Part shown: positions 22,901 through 31,955 of the stretch, piece by piece | Layout: every line of letters starts with the position of its first letter | Position numbering within the stretch: the first letter of the stretch is position 1 | Origin: Syngnathus acus | Lineage: Eukaryota > Chordata > Actinopteri > Syngnathiformes > Syngnathidae | Direction of reading: 5' to 3' | Assembly: GCF_901709675.1 (NCBI RefSeq) | Contig: NC_051095.1 | Coordinates: 7,467,956-7,531,955, forward strand | Length of the DNA stretch: 64,000 nt | The notes under the pieces: model-generated | Seen by the model: only the letters and a program-made list of their open reading frames with translations | Told to the model about the DNA's origin: nothing | Database searches by the model: none | Translations under genes and position numbers: made by a program

Positions 22901-25900
22901 AACAGGCCATGTTGAGTCAAGATATTGGAGGGGAAAGATTCTGTACATCTTCAGATGAATGTCTCAAGAGTGCAAACCAAATTAGGGAAGAAGCCATTTT
23001 GCTATGCTGGTCCATCGGTCTGGAATAAACTCCACGTGTGTGTGGAGGAAGTCTGGGAGGAAATCTGGGAGTCAATGCCTTTGGACTGTGGAATGTAGCC
23101 CATCGAAAAAGCGGCATGACTGAGAAACAAACCAACGGCCGCAGCAAATGACAGCCTAAATCTTGATCTGAACTAAAATGAGCTTCACCGTGTCTTTCCA
23201 GGCATGGTGCCCACACCCCAGGTGTGCGTCTCCACCCTGGTCACAGTGAGCACGATGGCGGTGGTGGACCTCTATCTGCTGGAGCAAAGCATGCTGGGAG
23301 CTCGCGGGCTGCCGGGGCCCAGCGTGTGGCAGTGCGTGGCCGTGTTGCTGGGCGACGCGGGCTTCCTGATGGCGCTGCGCTTCGTGTCGGCCGGGGTGGT
23401 GTCGGAGGCGCGGTCCCCCCGCCGCGGCTTCGCCAACGCTCTGTGGTTCTTGTTCCTGTCGCTGCTGCAGCTCAAGCTCTTCTTCGTCTGCCACAACTAC
23501 AGGCAGGAGCGCCGGCCGCCCGACCCGCTCGCCAGGAAGGTCCTGACGCTCCTGCTGTCCATCTGCCTGCCGTCCCTCTTCCTGATCCTGACGGGCGCTG
23601 ACTACATGACGCCGCAGCGCAGGAAGCAGGAGGTGCGAGGTCGCCTCCTGTGGGTGGTGGTGGATCTGCTGGACGTGTTGGATCTGCAAGCCGGGCTGTG
23701 GGAGGCCCACGTAGGGTCGGCGGGCCCCGACCAACGGCTGCCCATCTGGGCCGAGGGCTTGGTTTTCTTTTACTGCTACGCCCTCCTGCTTTTGCTACCG
23801 TGCGTGGCGCTCACGGAACTGGGGGCCACCAGCCTGCCGGGACAGAGAGGGCCCCGCAAGGAGGCTTTGTACCCTTGGCTCAGCCTGGTCACCATCAATG
23901 TTTTCACTCTGGGCCTGAGGGGCGCTGGCATGCTGTGGTACAGGGACCCCCGGGTCTCCACCGTGTTCCTGGGCAAAAACATGTTGGCGTTGGCGGTGAA
24001 GCTGAGCTCGGCCTGGGAGCGCCACAAGCAGGAGCGCGGTCCGGGCGGGGGCGGGGCGGCGACCGGAAGTCAAACCGAAGAATCCACGCTGCCCAGTCAG
24101 GGCTCGGAGCAGGTGGAGGGCCAGTCTCAAGGCAAAACTTCCTCGGCTCAGTTTCACACGCTGTCTCGCTCGCAAAGCCACGCGCTCTCCCAAATGAGCC
24201 CGGGACACACGGAGTCACCCTTGGCACCCTCTTTCATTTCCCATGAACTTTAGATGCACTCGCGCGCACAAATGTACAGTGTGCATAATCTATGCACAGA
24301 CGTGGCCAAAACGCCGACAAGCCAAACAGACGGACACGATGGATGTGACGCTTGGATTTATGCACACTTGGAGCACCGTGTTCGTTTGTGGACGTAAACA
24401 GTGAATCGACTTTAAACCAGGTCGTTCAAGAATGAACGTCTATGTCTCCTCGTGCTCATTCCTCCGCAAATTACCGCTGTTGGGCGGAAACCTTGTCGGT
24501 CCAAATGTTGTTTTGAAGGGAAGAACCGTCAAGAACCTTCTTGTCTGGTCAGGGGTCCTAACGCACGGCTTATTTTAGACATGTGAGGATTCGGCCCGAC
24601 AGCGATGATATTTTTAGCCTAATAGCATAATTGTCGAAGGCTTTTCCCCCCCAATGTTTTCAGAAAACTAGAATAAAGCAAACCAGTTCATAAAACAAGA
24701 AGAGCCCAATTGTTTGATGAATTACGATCAACTGGATGAACCTACGCTGAGAAAAACAAAAACATTTTAACAAGCACATTGATCATTTTTATCGATGCGG
24801 GTTAAGTTCAAAATGGCAATTATGCTATTAAGCTAACGCTAACGATTTTCTGTGTGTCTTGGTTTTCTAACTTTTAATGCTTTTTAAACTGTTGGGTAGT
24901 TGCAGTCAAAGTACGTAATTGTGCAGGCAAAGGAACGTCCGCCGCAATTAACTTATTTGTCCAGCTAAAAATCACATTGTATCATGTCTCGTTGCTGAGG
25001 GAAAAAAAAAAGTGTGTTTTGCTAAATCACTTTGTATTGTTCGAATTAAGAAAGAAAATGAACGTCTTTGCGGAAACGGCAGAATGATCTCTTTTTTTAT
25101 TTCAGTCGCCGAGTGGGATGGAGCGTCAGCTTGTTTGATTGATCTGTCGGCTAACTACCACGGTGCAGAAATAATTTAAGACCTCTCTTCTCATGCCGTC
25201 CACGCAAAAGGACTGTTTAGAATCGCTCACAAAATGAGCTTGCTAGCCATATCTATATTTTTGTTTTGTTGCAAGTCGGTTCCAATGATTGGCCAATGCT
25301 TATTAGAAATGCGGTCATTAGGAATTCATCAATCGTTTTTGTAACAGTTCTCATCTATGTCGGATTAGACTTCCCAATTATCTTTTCTCTGCCACGAAAT
25401 ATGACAAGGCGAAATTCACCACCTAATCTCTTATTATAATTATTATATTATCAGTCACTCACGGATGTTCACTATTGGCAGTATAGGACTAATTTGCGGG
25501 GTTGTCATTTTTGGATTGTCATTTTTGGAAGCATTATGGCCTACAGCAGTAGAGCGGACGGGGAAGATCGTCGGCGGTTACCAAGGCCAGACCGTGGTCA
25601 GCTCTACGCCTCGAGGACCGAATGAATTCTGACAAAAATAAAATGTTTCATCATGCTCGCCTTGGCACATTGTGGCGCATGCTGCAGGCACATATCTGCG
25701 AGTATTGGCAACCTGTCAGCTCCACACAAAAAGGAGGCACTTGAAATAATTCAAGGCCAATAGAACCTTCAAGACCAATAAGGGCCTACTTGCTTGCACT
25801 TCCTGAGCTCTATTAAAAGTCAATCAGAGTCCATTTGGTGGCACACAAACACACACACGGTCACAAACAATGGCAAGCATATGAAACAGACATGATGAGC

Positions 25901-28900
25901 ACACAAAGAGAGCCCGAAACACAAATGGACACACATAAGCATCCCAGCCAAGATGTAAATACAACGTGCAGGGAAAAAGCCGCTTTTATTTCCCCGGCGG
26001 AATGTCGCGCTAACAAAAGGCCGACATTCATCACAATTATGCCGGCGAATCCTTTCGGAATGCTCAAGTGTGCTCTCGCCTTTAGGTGAAAGGCTGCAGA
26101 CAAAGGTCTTGCCGCCATCATGTCAAGTGCACTGCCGGCACCTCTTTGAGCCTCCCATTAGGATCAAGTGGGGCCATTTGTCACAATATGGGCACTCTTT
26201 GTCTCACCGCTTGCTTTACAAGCCACGCTCATGGCACATACTTAGACTAATGGACACACGGGTATCCATGGTGGGAATTTCTTTCGTTTCAGAGGCAGGG
26301 GCGGAGCCTGAACTTTTTCACTGGGGTGACACAAGGACTCACTAAAGGAGAGCAGTAAGATGACATTCACACGCCAATTGTGTTCATCAACAGCACCCAA
26401 CTGGAGTCAACCCTGTTTGTGTCATCCAGCTCGCTCTCCATTTCAATAAATTTGAATTCCATGCGTTCCCTCTTGGGTACCTTTGCGCTTTTCTCCTCCA
26501 CACAAGCCAAGCAGCCACTTTTTCCGAATCGGTCGAGCCTGCTAACCTCTGGATACACTTTTCAGTGTTTTGTCTCAGCTCCCTGTAGACTCTCACACGT
26601 CGAGTCCCTTTGTGCTTCCTTTTCTTTCCCAGACGCTTTTCTTCATAGTCTGTGCTAATTTCAGTCTAGCCTGTAATTGCTCTTCAGAGCCAAAATGGAC
26701 TTTTTTGTCTCCCGCTGCTCAACATCATTTCCCTCAGTCATTTGAATTTGCGTTGAGGTGGATGTACTTCCTTCCACTTCCAAACTTAACGCGTAGAACA
26801 TGTTTGCCCTTCGATATAACGCAAATTTTTTTATTCCGTGCGGCCGCGCATTCGCAACCACTTCACCTTGTCATTTCCCTGACGATGCAGCGAGAGCCGC
26901 CTTGGGGCGCTCGCCCACATTTAAGCGACAGACTGGCAGCTAAATCTTTCATCACAGCTCACCATGTCAGCGCTGCGGTTGGAGGAGACGACTTCAAAGT
27001 CGGTGGGAACCGATGCAGACGGCTCGGACAGCAAAATTCCTACAAGCAGTCAGTAAACCCACTTGACAACAGACAGCGACAGTGCTACTTGGATTTCCAA
27101 ATTGAATGTCCTTGTATCAAATCAAATATGATTGAGTTCGTCAATAACGAAAAAAATCGCCTTGTGTTTTATTCGAACATAAAAATTCTTATACAAGCCA
27201 CAACAACTGTGTTGTTGAACCTTTAAGGGGCGTGGCCAAGTGTTGGCTGCAGTCTGCCCAATTTAACAGAAGTGGCTTTAAAACATTATTTCTCAAAATG
27301 AAACGTCAAATATAATATTAATATAATATATATTTTGTGATTCTGAAAAGAAGATCCTAAAATGGAGTCTTAAACTGAGACTGTCTAGGAAAAGCATTTA
27401 AATCAAGAAAACAGTTTTACAGCAAACTTTTACAGCAAAGCACTGTTCACGTTGAGGAGACGCTTTTAAAAGCGCAGAGTGTTTGTGTATATCAACAATT
27501 TTACTCATGATCCAAAAAAAAGTTTACTCATATAAAAATTGAGTCTTTAAAAAATTTGCGGTAATACTCTTGGTCTCATGCTGCATTCAAAGGCAGTTTC
27601 AGCAATTGGCACCGTGAAGGTTATCTAGCGCTTGTGTTAACAATGGGAAATGAAGCGCACCCACACCTCACCAGGGCAAATGAACGAGGACATTGTGTGG
27701 AACGAAAGCAAAATCAACTTCAACCTTCATTTGGCCCATTTGGCTTTGAGAATGGAGGCTGACGTAAACAGACAGGTGGCGTTTGTGTCTCGGGTGAAGA
27801 AACTGTGAAGGAATTTGTGGCACCTACCTGCGCAAAGGAGACCAGAATAAGAATGGCAGAAGCAAGGCGAGACCACCGGAATAAGAATGTCGGGAGAGTG
27901 ACATGGGTGGCCTTGTATATTTTATTAATTAAAAGAATGCATTCAATAATTGTGGACCCTGAAGAGAACATTACATAGTTTCGTTTTTTTTCTTTCTTTT
28001 TTTTATGTTGCTCCTCTCTATCGCATTTCTATTTGTTCCCACAGAGCGGAGCAAATATATGCATGAATATACATATATGTATGAATATTGTTGTCTGCCT
28101 GGTCGATATGTTTTGAGTAGCATGAGTGTCAAAGTAGCAGCCGTTTCAACGTTTAAAATGGCCGTAACATCTATGCTAATTCTCGCTAGGCCATCGCCCA
28201 CGTTTTGCATTATACGCAAGCATTATGCCAGTGGATTGCGGTTAGACAAATTTACATTAGATGTTGAAAATCTAAAAATGCTTTCTCCTCTTGTTTTGTC
28301 AGTTTTACATTAAATTTCAACTAGAAGCCACAATGGAGTGCAAATAAGAGGCCTTCAGTTTGAGTGTGTTCATAAAGTTTAAATGCATTTAAAGCTTTTG
28401 GGAGCCATGATTACGTAATCCCCAATACGTAATATTTTTAGGATGGCTATTTCCATGTACAAGGGTCCATGAACCAGGAAGAAAAAGAAATGTTTTACGT
28501 TCAATGCTGAAGAAAAGGTCACATTTAGGTGTACGTGTTGTTCCTAATATTTTGGCCACTCCATTAGCATGCACAAAATGAGAGCGGATCAGCTTCGAAT
28601 ATAATTCACTCCAGTGCAACACGGCCACCCATTAAGTCCTGAGTGATGAACATAAAGTAGAATTACGACCTTTCCGACAGTGTCAATAAAAACAGGAACA
28701 TTATAAGCTTCGTAAAAGCGGCACAGACTGCAGCCGCTCCTAATAAAGCCAGCGCAAGTGTGTGTTTTAACCAGAATAAAAGCTGTGCAAATTGCATGCG
28801 ATTAAAGCATAGGTGCGACTCTTTATTACAGTATATTTGTCCTTTTCAAAGAGACCTTACGATCCAAACTCAATCCCCTCTATTGCGTGTGAGATATATA

Positions 28901-30880
28901 TCATAAAATAAACTGACGTTTGGCCAGTGCCGAGCAGCGCAAAATGGTCCACAGGGGGGGTTGCGATTTTTATTTATTTTTTTCTTGTTGGTTTGTTTTT
29001 GTTTTCACCCATCTGCCAACAGAGCTGTTAAAAGCATACAGCCACAGACGGGATCTTTTTACGCAGGCAGTCTCAGGGTGGTTGGAAAGGCATTACAAAT
29101 TCTGACAGAGATAGCCCAAAAGGCAATAAAAACTAGGCGGGGGCTGTGTGACGGCTTGATGTGTTTCAGCGCCTTCTCATCTCATATCAAAAGAGTCAGT
29201 GCGGCCAACAGTAGAGTTCAGTTCGCTCTACTTAGATCAAGATCAAGTTTCAAACGCGCAAGCGAGGCTAATTAATTAAGCCAATTTACAAGTTGATTTG
29301 GATTAAGAGGTGGCAAATTTCGACAACAATCAACGTGTAGCATGTCTGAATGGCAGCCATGAGTATCAGCAACAACAATGTCCATCACGATGCACAAATT
29401 GTACAATTCTTTACAATCTATCCAATGATATTATTAAGTGACTGTATTTTTTAAACTTCAATATTGTAAAATGCTATTTTCCTAATTAAAAGACGCCAAA
29501 CATTTGGTTGAAGGTTTTTTTTTTGTCATGGTGCTGGAACCTATTAATGGCCTTTTCATCTATTTTAATGAGGAAAGACATGTGGTTTAAAAGAGAGTGT
29601 ACGGGAATAAACTGATTTTCTAAAGTGTCAAATATATCGAGAGGAATACGGACTGGTGCCGTTCGTGATTCAGATGCAGAATGCGTGAGGCTATTGTCGA
29701 TAGGGGCCCGAAGGACATGTGCAACTAGAATAACGGCAGTAAGGAAAGCATGATGGAAAAAAGGCCGAGTGAAGGCTGAGACGATTGCGTGAATTGCAAA
29801 ATTGAAAGATCAGGTTGTGGTCCGCAATTATTAAGAGATGTGAGTAGAAGGTCAGGTGATATCATTACGATTTACTAAATATTATTAAAGCCCTGCTATA
29901 TTGCTCTTCATCATTTGCACCTCGGTTAAATCGCAGATTTTAAACCATTGTTTTATTTACTTCACTGGTTCTTCTATATCAAACAATTTTCTTTAGGTTC
30001 ATTTACCTGACATGTTTCGGCGGGTTCTTCCGCCTTCATCAGAGTGTCCTTATCAGGTAAATGAACCTAAAGAAAATTGTTTGATATAGAAGAACCAGTG
30101 AAGTAATTGAAAAAGAAAAAACAAGATGAACCTAGTACAACCATTGTTTTATTTCTTTTTTTTTTTGTGGCTTTTAAGCATGTTTGAATTGCATGTCTTG
30201 GGTGCAATACCAGGTTGTACCACAATATGGCGAGCAGCATAAGATGAAGACGAGAGCAAGAAGAAGAGGCAGCGCTATAGCTGTGATACTGCCTGATTTG
30301 GTTGAATCTTTTGGTGTTCAAATACTATTATTTTTTTTTTTTTTTTTCACGTGTTGGTGCTTCGTTAATGTAGTAGTTGATTGAACAGTTAGAAATACCA
30401 AAATACCAATGCTAACTTCTGTTAGCCGGTGAAAAGTATTTTGCTTTCTACTTTAGCATTAAGCCATATCTGTGTGTTGAAGAGGCAATTTCTGAAGGTT
30501 TATTGACTGTAAAATCAATGCTAATTTGCATTAACTCACCTAAGTTAGCAATATGATTACCGTAAATTTCAGACTATAAGCCGCTACTTTTTTCAAATAT
30601 TTTGTACACTGAATCATGAATTTTAGCTGGTGCGACTTATAGTCCGAAAATTACGCTAAATGTATTTTTTCTAACTTGTTGGTTTTTAAATATACAATAA
30701 TCTAAACAATTATTTTTTTCTATGTGTGTTTTACTGGGAGAAACAAACAAAACCAACCTGTCCGAGGATAGGACCCAGCGGGGGCCCAGGTGTGGCTTGT
30801 CCCGACCTCACGATAGCTCGGATCACGCCGCTCACGTCCAACTTCTTTACAGTCTTGGCGGCCTTGGAAATCTTTGACAT
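7464..30880 (-). CDS. mrpl11: mitochondrial large ribosomal subunit protein uL11m (mrpl11), five exons
   Basis: Component of the mitoribosome GTPase-associated stalk base, imported into the matrix. Exons on the minus strand: 30758-30880 (start), 10133-10228, 8468-8561, 7699-7858, 7464-7581 (stop TAA). Lengths 123, 96, 94, 160 and 118 sum to 591 nt, or 196 residues, close to the remembered 192 of human MRPL11. Exon 1 starts MSKISKAAK and carries the L11 signature [13 protein letters not shown]. Exon 2 continues [18 protein letters not shown] (N-terminal domain). Exon 3 has [15 protein letters not shown]. Exon 4 has [12 protein letters not shown] and the C-terminal L11 signature [10 protein letters not shown]. 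Exon 5 ends in an Ala/Glu-rich tail. The start ATG has A at -3. Introns are GT-AG. Intron 1 is 20.5 kb, very long for this gene, and contains a TMEM121-family gene on the other strand. The npas4a neighbour matches human 11q13. Confidence 0.96.
8562..10132 (-). other. mrpl11: mrpl11 intron 2, with a (GGT)n microsatellite
   Basis: AT-rich intron with no gene. A (GGT)8 tract lies at about 9865-9889. The neighbouring introns 7582-7698 and 7859-8467 are also empty. Confidence 0.6.
9865..9889. repeat. (GGT)n microsatellite
   Basis: About eight uninterrupted GGT units in mrpl11 intron 2, directly visible. Confidence 0.9.
10859..10904. repeat. (GT)n microsatellite
   Basis: About 23 uninterrupted GT units. 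A shorter (GT)6 lies at 10783-10795. It lies inside mrpl11 intron 1, and open frames here are repeat artefacts. Confidence 0.95.
14503..14647. repeat. two poly(G) runs (16 and 15 bases)
   Basis: G runs at 14503-14518 and 14633-14647 on the plus strand, in a GC-richer patch of mrpl11 intron 1. These are prone to sequencing or assembly error and could form G-quadruplexes. Confidence 0.85.
15592..15949 (+). mobile_element. tRNA-derived SINE with target-site duplication
   Basis: The head has a Pol III A box (GGTGGCGCACTGGGTAGCA, near 15601) and a B box (GGGTTCAATTCC, near 15647). An unrelated body follows (GTTTGCATGTTCTCC, GGTTTCCTCCCACAT, GGGATAGGCTCCAGC), then an ATGG repeat tail at about 15937-15950. 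A 13-bp direct repeat, TGATTGTGAACTG, flanks it at 15579-15591 and 15950-15962, so both ends are precise and the copy is full length. Truncated relatives occur at 42001-42071, 42257-42352 and 57969-58015. The type is widespread in teleosts, but the family name is not certain from sequence alone. Confidence 0.85.
18780..19412 (+). promoter_or_regulatory. CpG-rich candidate promoter and 5' non-coding exon of the TMEM121-family gene
   Basis: This is the most GC- and CpG-rich stretch of mrpl11 intron 1 outside the TMEM121-like coding exon (runs such as GGGCCGCCGCCGCC near 19332). A good donor, CGG|GTAACT, is at 19413, and the TMEM121-like ATG exon begins just after a TTTCCAG acceptor at 23201. 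A non-coding first exon here spliced across 3.8 kb is a reasonable model. It is inference; long open frames on both strands here reflect GC content. Confidence 0.35.
19413..23201 (+). other. non-coding stretch between the candidate promoter and the TMEM121-like coding exon
   Basis: No gene was recognised. The block at about 20.95-21.45 kb has mixed composition with an octamer-like ATGCTAAT word at 21403 and TTATTTATGAACTATTAAC near 21320, and looks like conserved non-coding DNA. The rest is AT-rich. Confidence 0.4.
23204..24253 (+). CDS. TMEM121-family multi-pass membrane protein
   Basis: Single-exon open frame of 349 residues. Similarity to TMEM121 runs through most of its length: [18 protein letters not shown] at the N-terminus, [30 protein letters not shown], LRGRLxWVxxDLLDxLD-type [18 protein letters not shown], then [21 protein letters not shown]. 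It continues [13 protein letters not shown] and [19 protein letters not shown]. About seven or eight hydrophobic segments are visible (roughly residues 8-27, 41-62, 78-97, 111-132, 145-165, 183-206, 226-247, 258-275), followed by a Gly/Ser/Gln-rich cytosolic-type tail. The ATG follows an AG acceptor by two bases, so a 5' non-coding exon is likely. The gene lies inside intron 1 of mrpl11 on the opposite strand. The family's function is poorly known. Which paralogue this is (tmem121 or a fish-specific copy) is unresolved. Confidence 0.88.
   Translation: MVPTPQVCVSTLVTVSTMAVVDLYLLEQSMLGARGLPGPSVWQCVAVLLGDAGFLMALRFVSAGVVSEARSPRRGFANALWFLFLSLLQLKLFFVCHNYRQERRPPDPLARKVLTLLLSICLPSLFLILTGADYMTPQRRKQEVRGRLLWVVVDLLDVLDLQAGLWEAHVGSAGPDQRLPIWAEGLVFFYCYALLLLLPCVALTELGATSLPGQRGPRKEALYPWLSLVTINVFTLGLRGAGMLWYRDPRVSTVFLGKNMLALAVKLSSAWERHKQERGPGGGGAATGSQTEESTLPSQGSEQVEGQSQGKTSSAQFHTLSRSQSHALSQMSPGHTESPLAPSFISHEL
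24672..24677 (+). terminator. poly(A) signal of the TMEM121-family gene
   Basis: AATAAA about 420 bases after the stop codon. It is the first canonical signal on this strand. Confidence 0.5.
24678..29956. other. mrpl11: mrpl11 intron 1, proximal part: non-coding
   Basis: No exon was recognised. The sequence is AT-rich with scattered A/T homopolymers. An open frame of 218 codons at 26570-27226 on the plus strand has no family resemblance and is treated as chance. Confidence 0.5.
29957..30106. repeat. perfect 54-bp inverted repeat around a hammerhead-like motif (Penelope-type remnant?)
   Basis: Bases 29957-30010 are the exact reverse complement of 30053-30106. The 42-base spacer, read on the minus strand, contains CTGATGA (30042-30036), a GGCGG/CCGCC stem (30034-30030 with 30023-30019) and GAAA (30018-30015). 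That is the order of a hammerhead ribozyme core, with one extra A after CTGATGA. Hammerhead motifs of this kind are known from Penelope-like retroelements and retrozymes. Assignment to that class is inference. No reverse transcriptase is nearby. Confidence 0.7.
30558..30658. mobile_element. 101-bp MITE with long terminal inverted repeats
   Basis: The left end, TACCGTAAATTTCAGACTAT, pairs with the right end, whose reverse complement reads TAGCGTAATTTTCGGACTAT. Both continue into AAGCCGC/AAGTCGC. Only about 45 bases separate the arms. This is a non-autonomous DNA transposon of a kind common in fish; the superfamily was not determined. It lies about 100 bases from mrpl11 exon 1. Confidence 0.75.
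30758..30880 (-). CDS. mrpl11: mrpl11 exon 1 (41 codons, start codon at 30878-30880)
   Basis: This exon is listed separately because 20.5 kb of intron separates it from the rest of the gene. It encodes the first 41 residues and ends in phase 0 at a CAG|GTTGGT donor. An in-frame ATG 20 codons upstream (30938-30940) would add a Cys/Leu-rich extension. The chosen start matches the remembered mammalian N-terminus (MSKLGRAAR). Confidence 0.93.
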
Positions 30881-31479
30881 TTTTCTAGTTTGCCAGCGAG
30901 CCAATAAGAGAACACAGCCTCTGAAATGACAACACAGCAAATTAGCATGGCTTCATAATACAAGCGCAGCAACTGATTTACACACGGGGCTCATTGAAAC
31001 ATCATCAACTTCAAAAACGTCAATAGCAAAAGCCACAGGCAAATGCGGCGCCTTTCCATCCTGCCGCAGCAGGCGAGTAATTAAAAAATATATATCATTG
31101 TCTTCGATCGGCACAGCGAGAGCTGGAGTTGCCCGAGGTGGCGAAGGTGTGGATAAGCAGCAGTGTCAGATTCTTCATCTGTCACAGACAGATAGATGGC
31201 AGGATTGAAACACCTCACCTCATTTTTTTGATACGTGTCACCGCTAAACTCCCATCAGCGGGGAGTTAAGTGCCAAGCATGTGGGACTGAGGATAACAGA
31301 AAGTACTTTCAACACCAAAACTGCAAGTTAAACCCGGGAAAAGTTCTTTGAATTTTGGAAAGATTTACGTAAACTCCAAAACATGAAGTATGGCGCCCAC
31401 TTGTACTTTACACGCCGTTTTTACTTTGACCGTTTTCGCCATTAGTTGCTTTGGGTCCGAAGAAATGATAATTGAAAAT

Positions 31480-31690
31480 AAACTCAACTGTACTTTGAAA
31501 TCTGCAGACTCTTAGTGGTGCCCGAGTTTCAAAGCAAACGTGCTCAAGCAGAATTTAGCTGTAATGCCGCAAGCGAATGGAATAAATTGCCAATGGAAGT
31601 GAAGAACAGCCCCAAGTATAAATGTTTTGAAATCCAAATTAAAAAGTTAAATACCTCTATCTATCTGAATGGCCGTAAAATAACAAAACC
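31480..31690 (+). mobile_element. decayed LINE C-terminal fragment
   Basis: Translation of about 31515-31670 gives LVVPEFQSKRAQ, AASEWNKLPMEVKNSP and FEIQIKKL. This is the VPR...A..WN.LP......F+..LK pattern at the C-terminus of many non-LTR retrotransposon polyproteins. No upstream reverse transcriptase was found, so it is a 5'-truncated relic. Confidence 0.5.
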
Positions 31691-31908
31691 AACAAGTGAA
31701 GGCAGCATGGGAGTGTCAGTTCTGTCATGCGTGAACCCTAAAGAGAGATCCGCCCCCAATCACACTTCAAAAACCAAATTAGAAGATTTAGTCGAGTGGG
31801 GAGAAAAGCCTGGACCCGTGGCTTTTCCCCAGGGAGAGCCCGAACATATAAACGCACCCTCGTAATCCTCTGATGGAATCAAAGTGATACAAGCACAGCC
31901 ATTTAAAT

Positions 31909-31914
31909 AAAAAA

Positions 31915-31954
<40 letters not shown>
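31909..31954. repeat. poly(A) followed by (GA)n
   Basis: About 15 A then some 12 GA units, about 50 bases past the open part of the LINE relic. It may have grown from a retroposon poly(A) tail. Confidence 0.9.

Positions 31955-31955
<1 letters not shown>

Noticed and set aside
23156-24246. Long open frames antisense or frame-shifted to the TMEM121-like gene
   Set aside because: Shadows of a GC-rich coding exon. Only the 23204-24253 frame gives a protein with family similarity.
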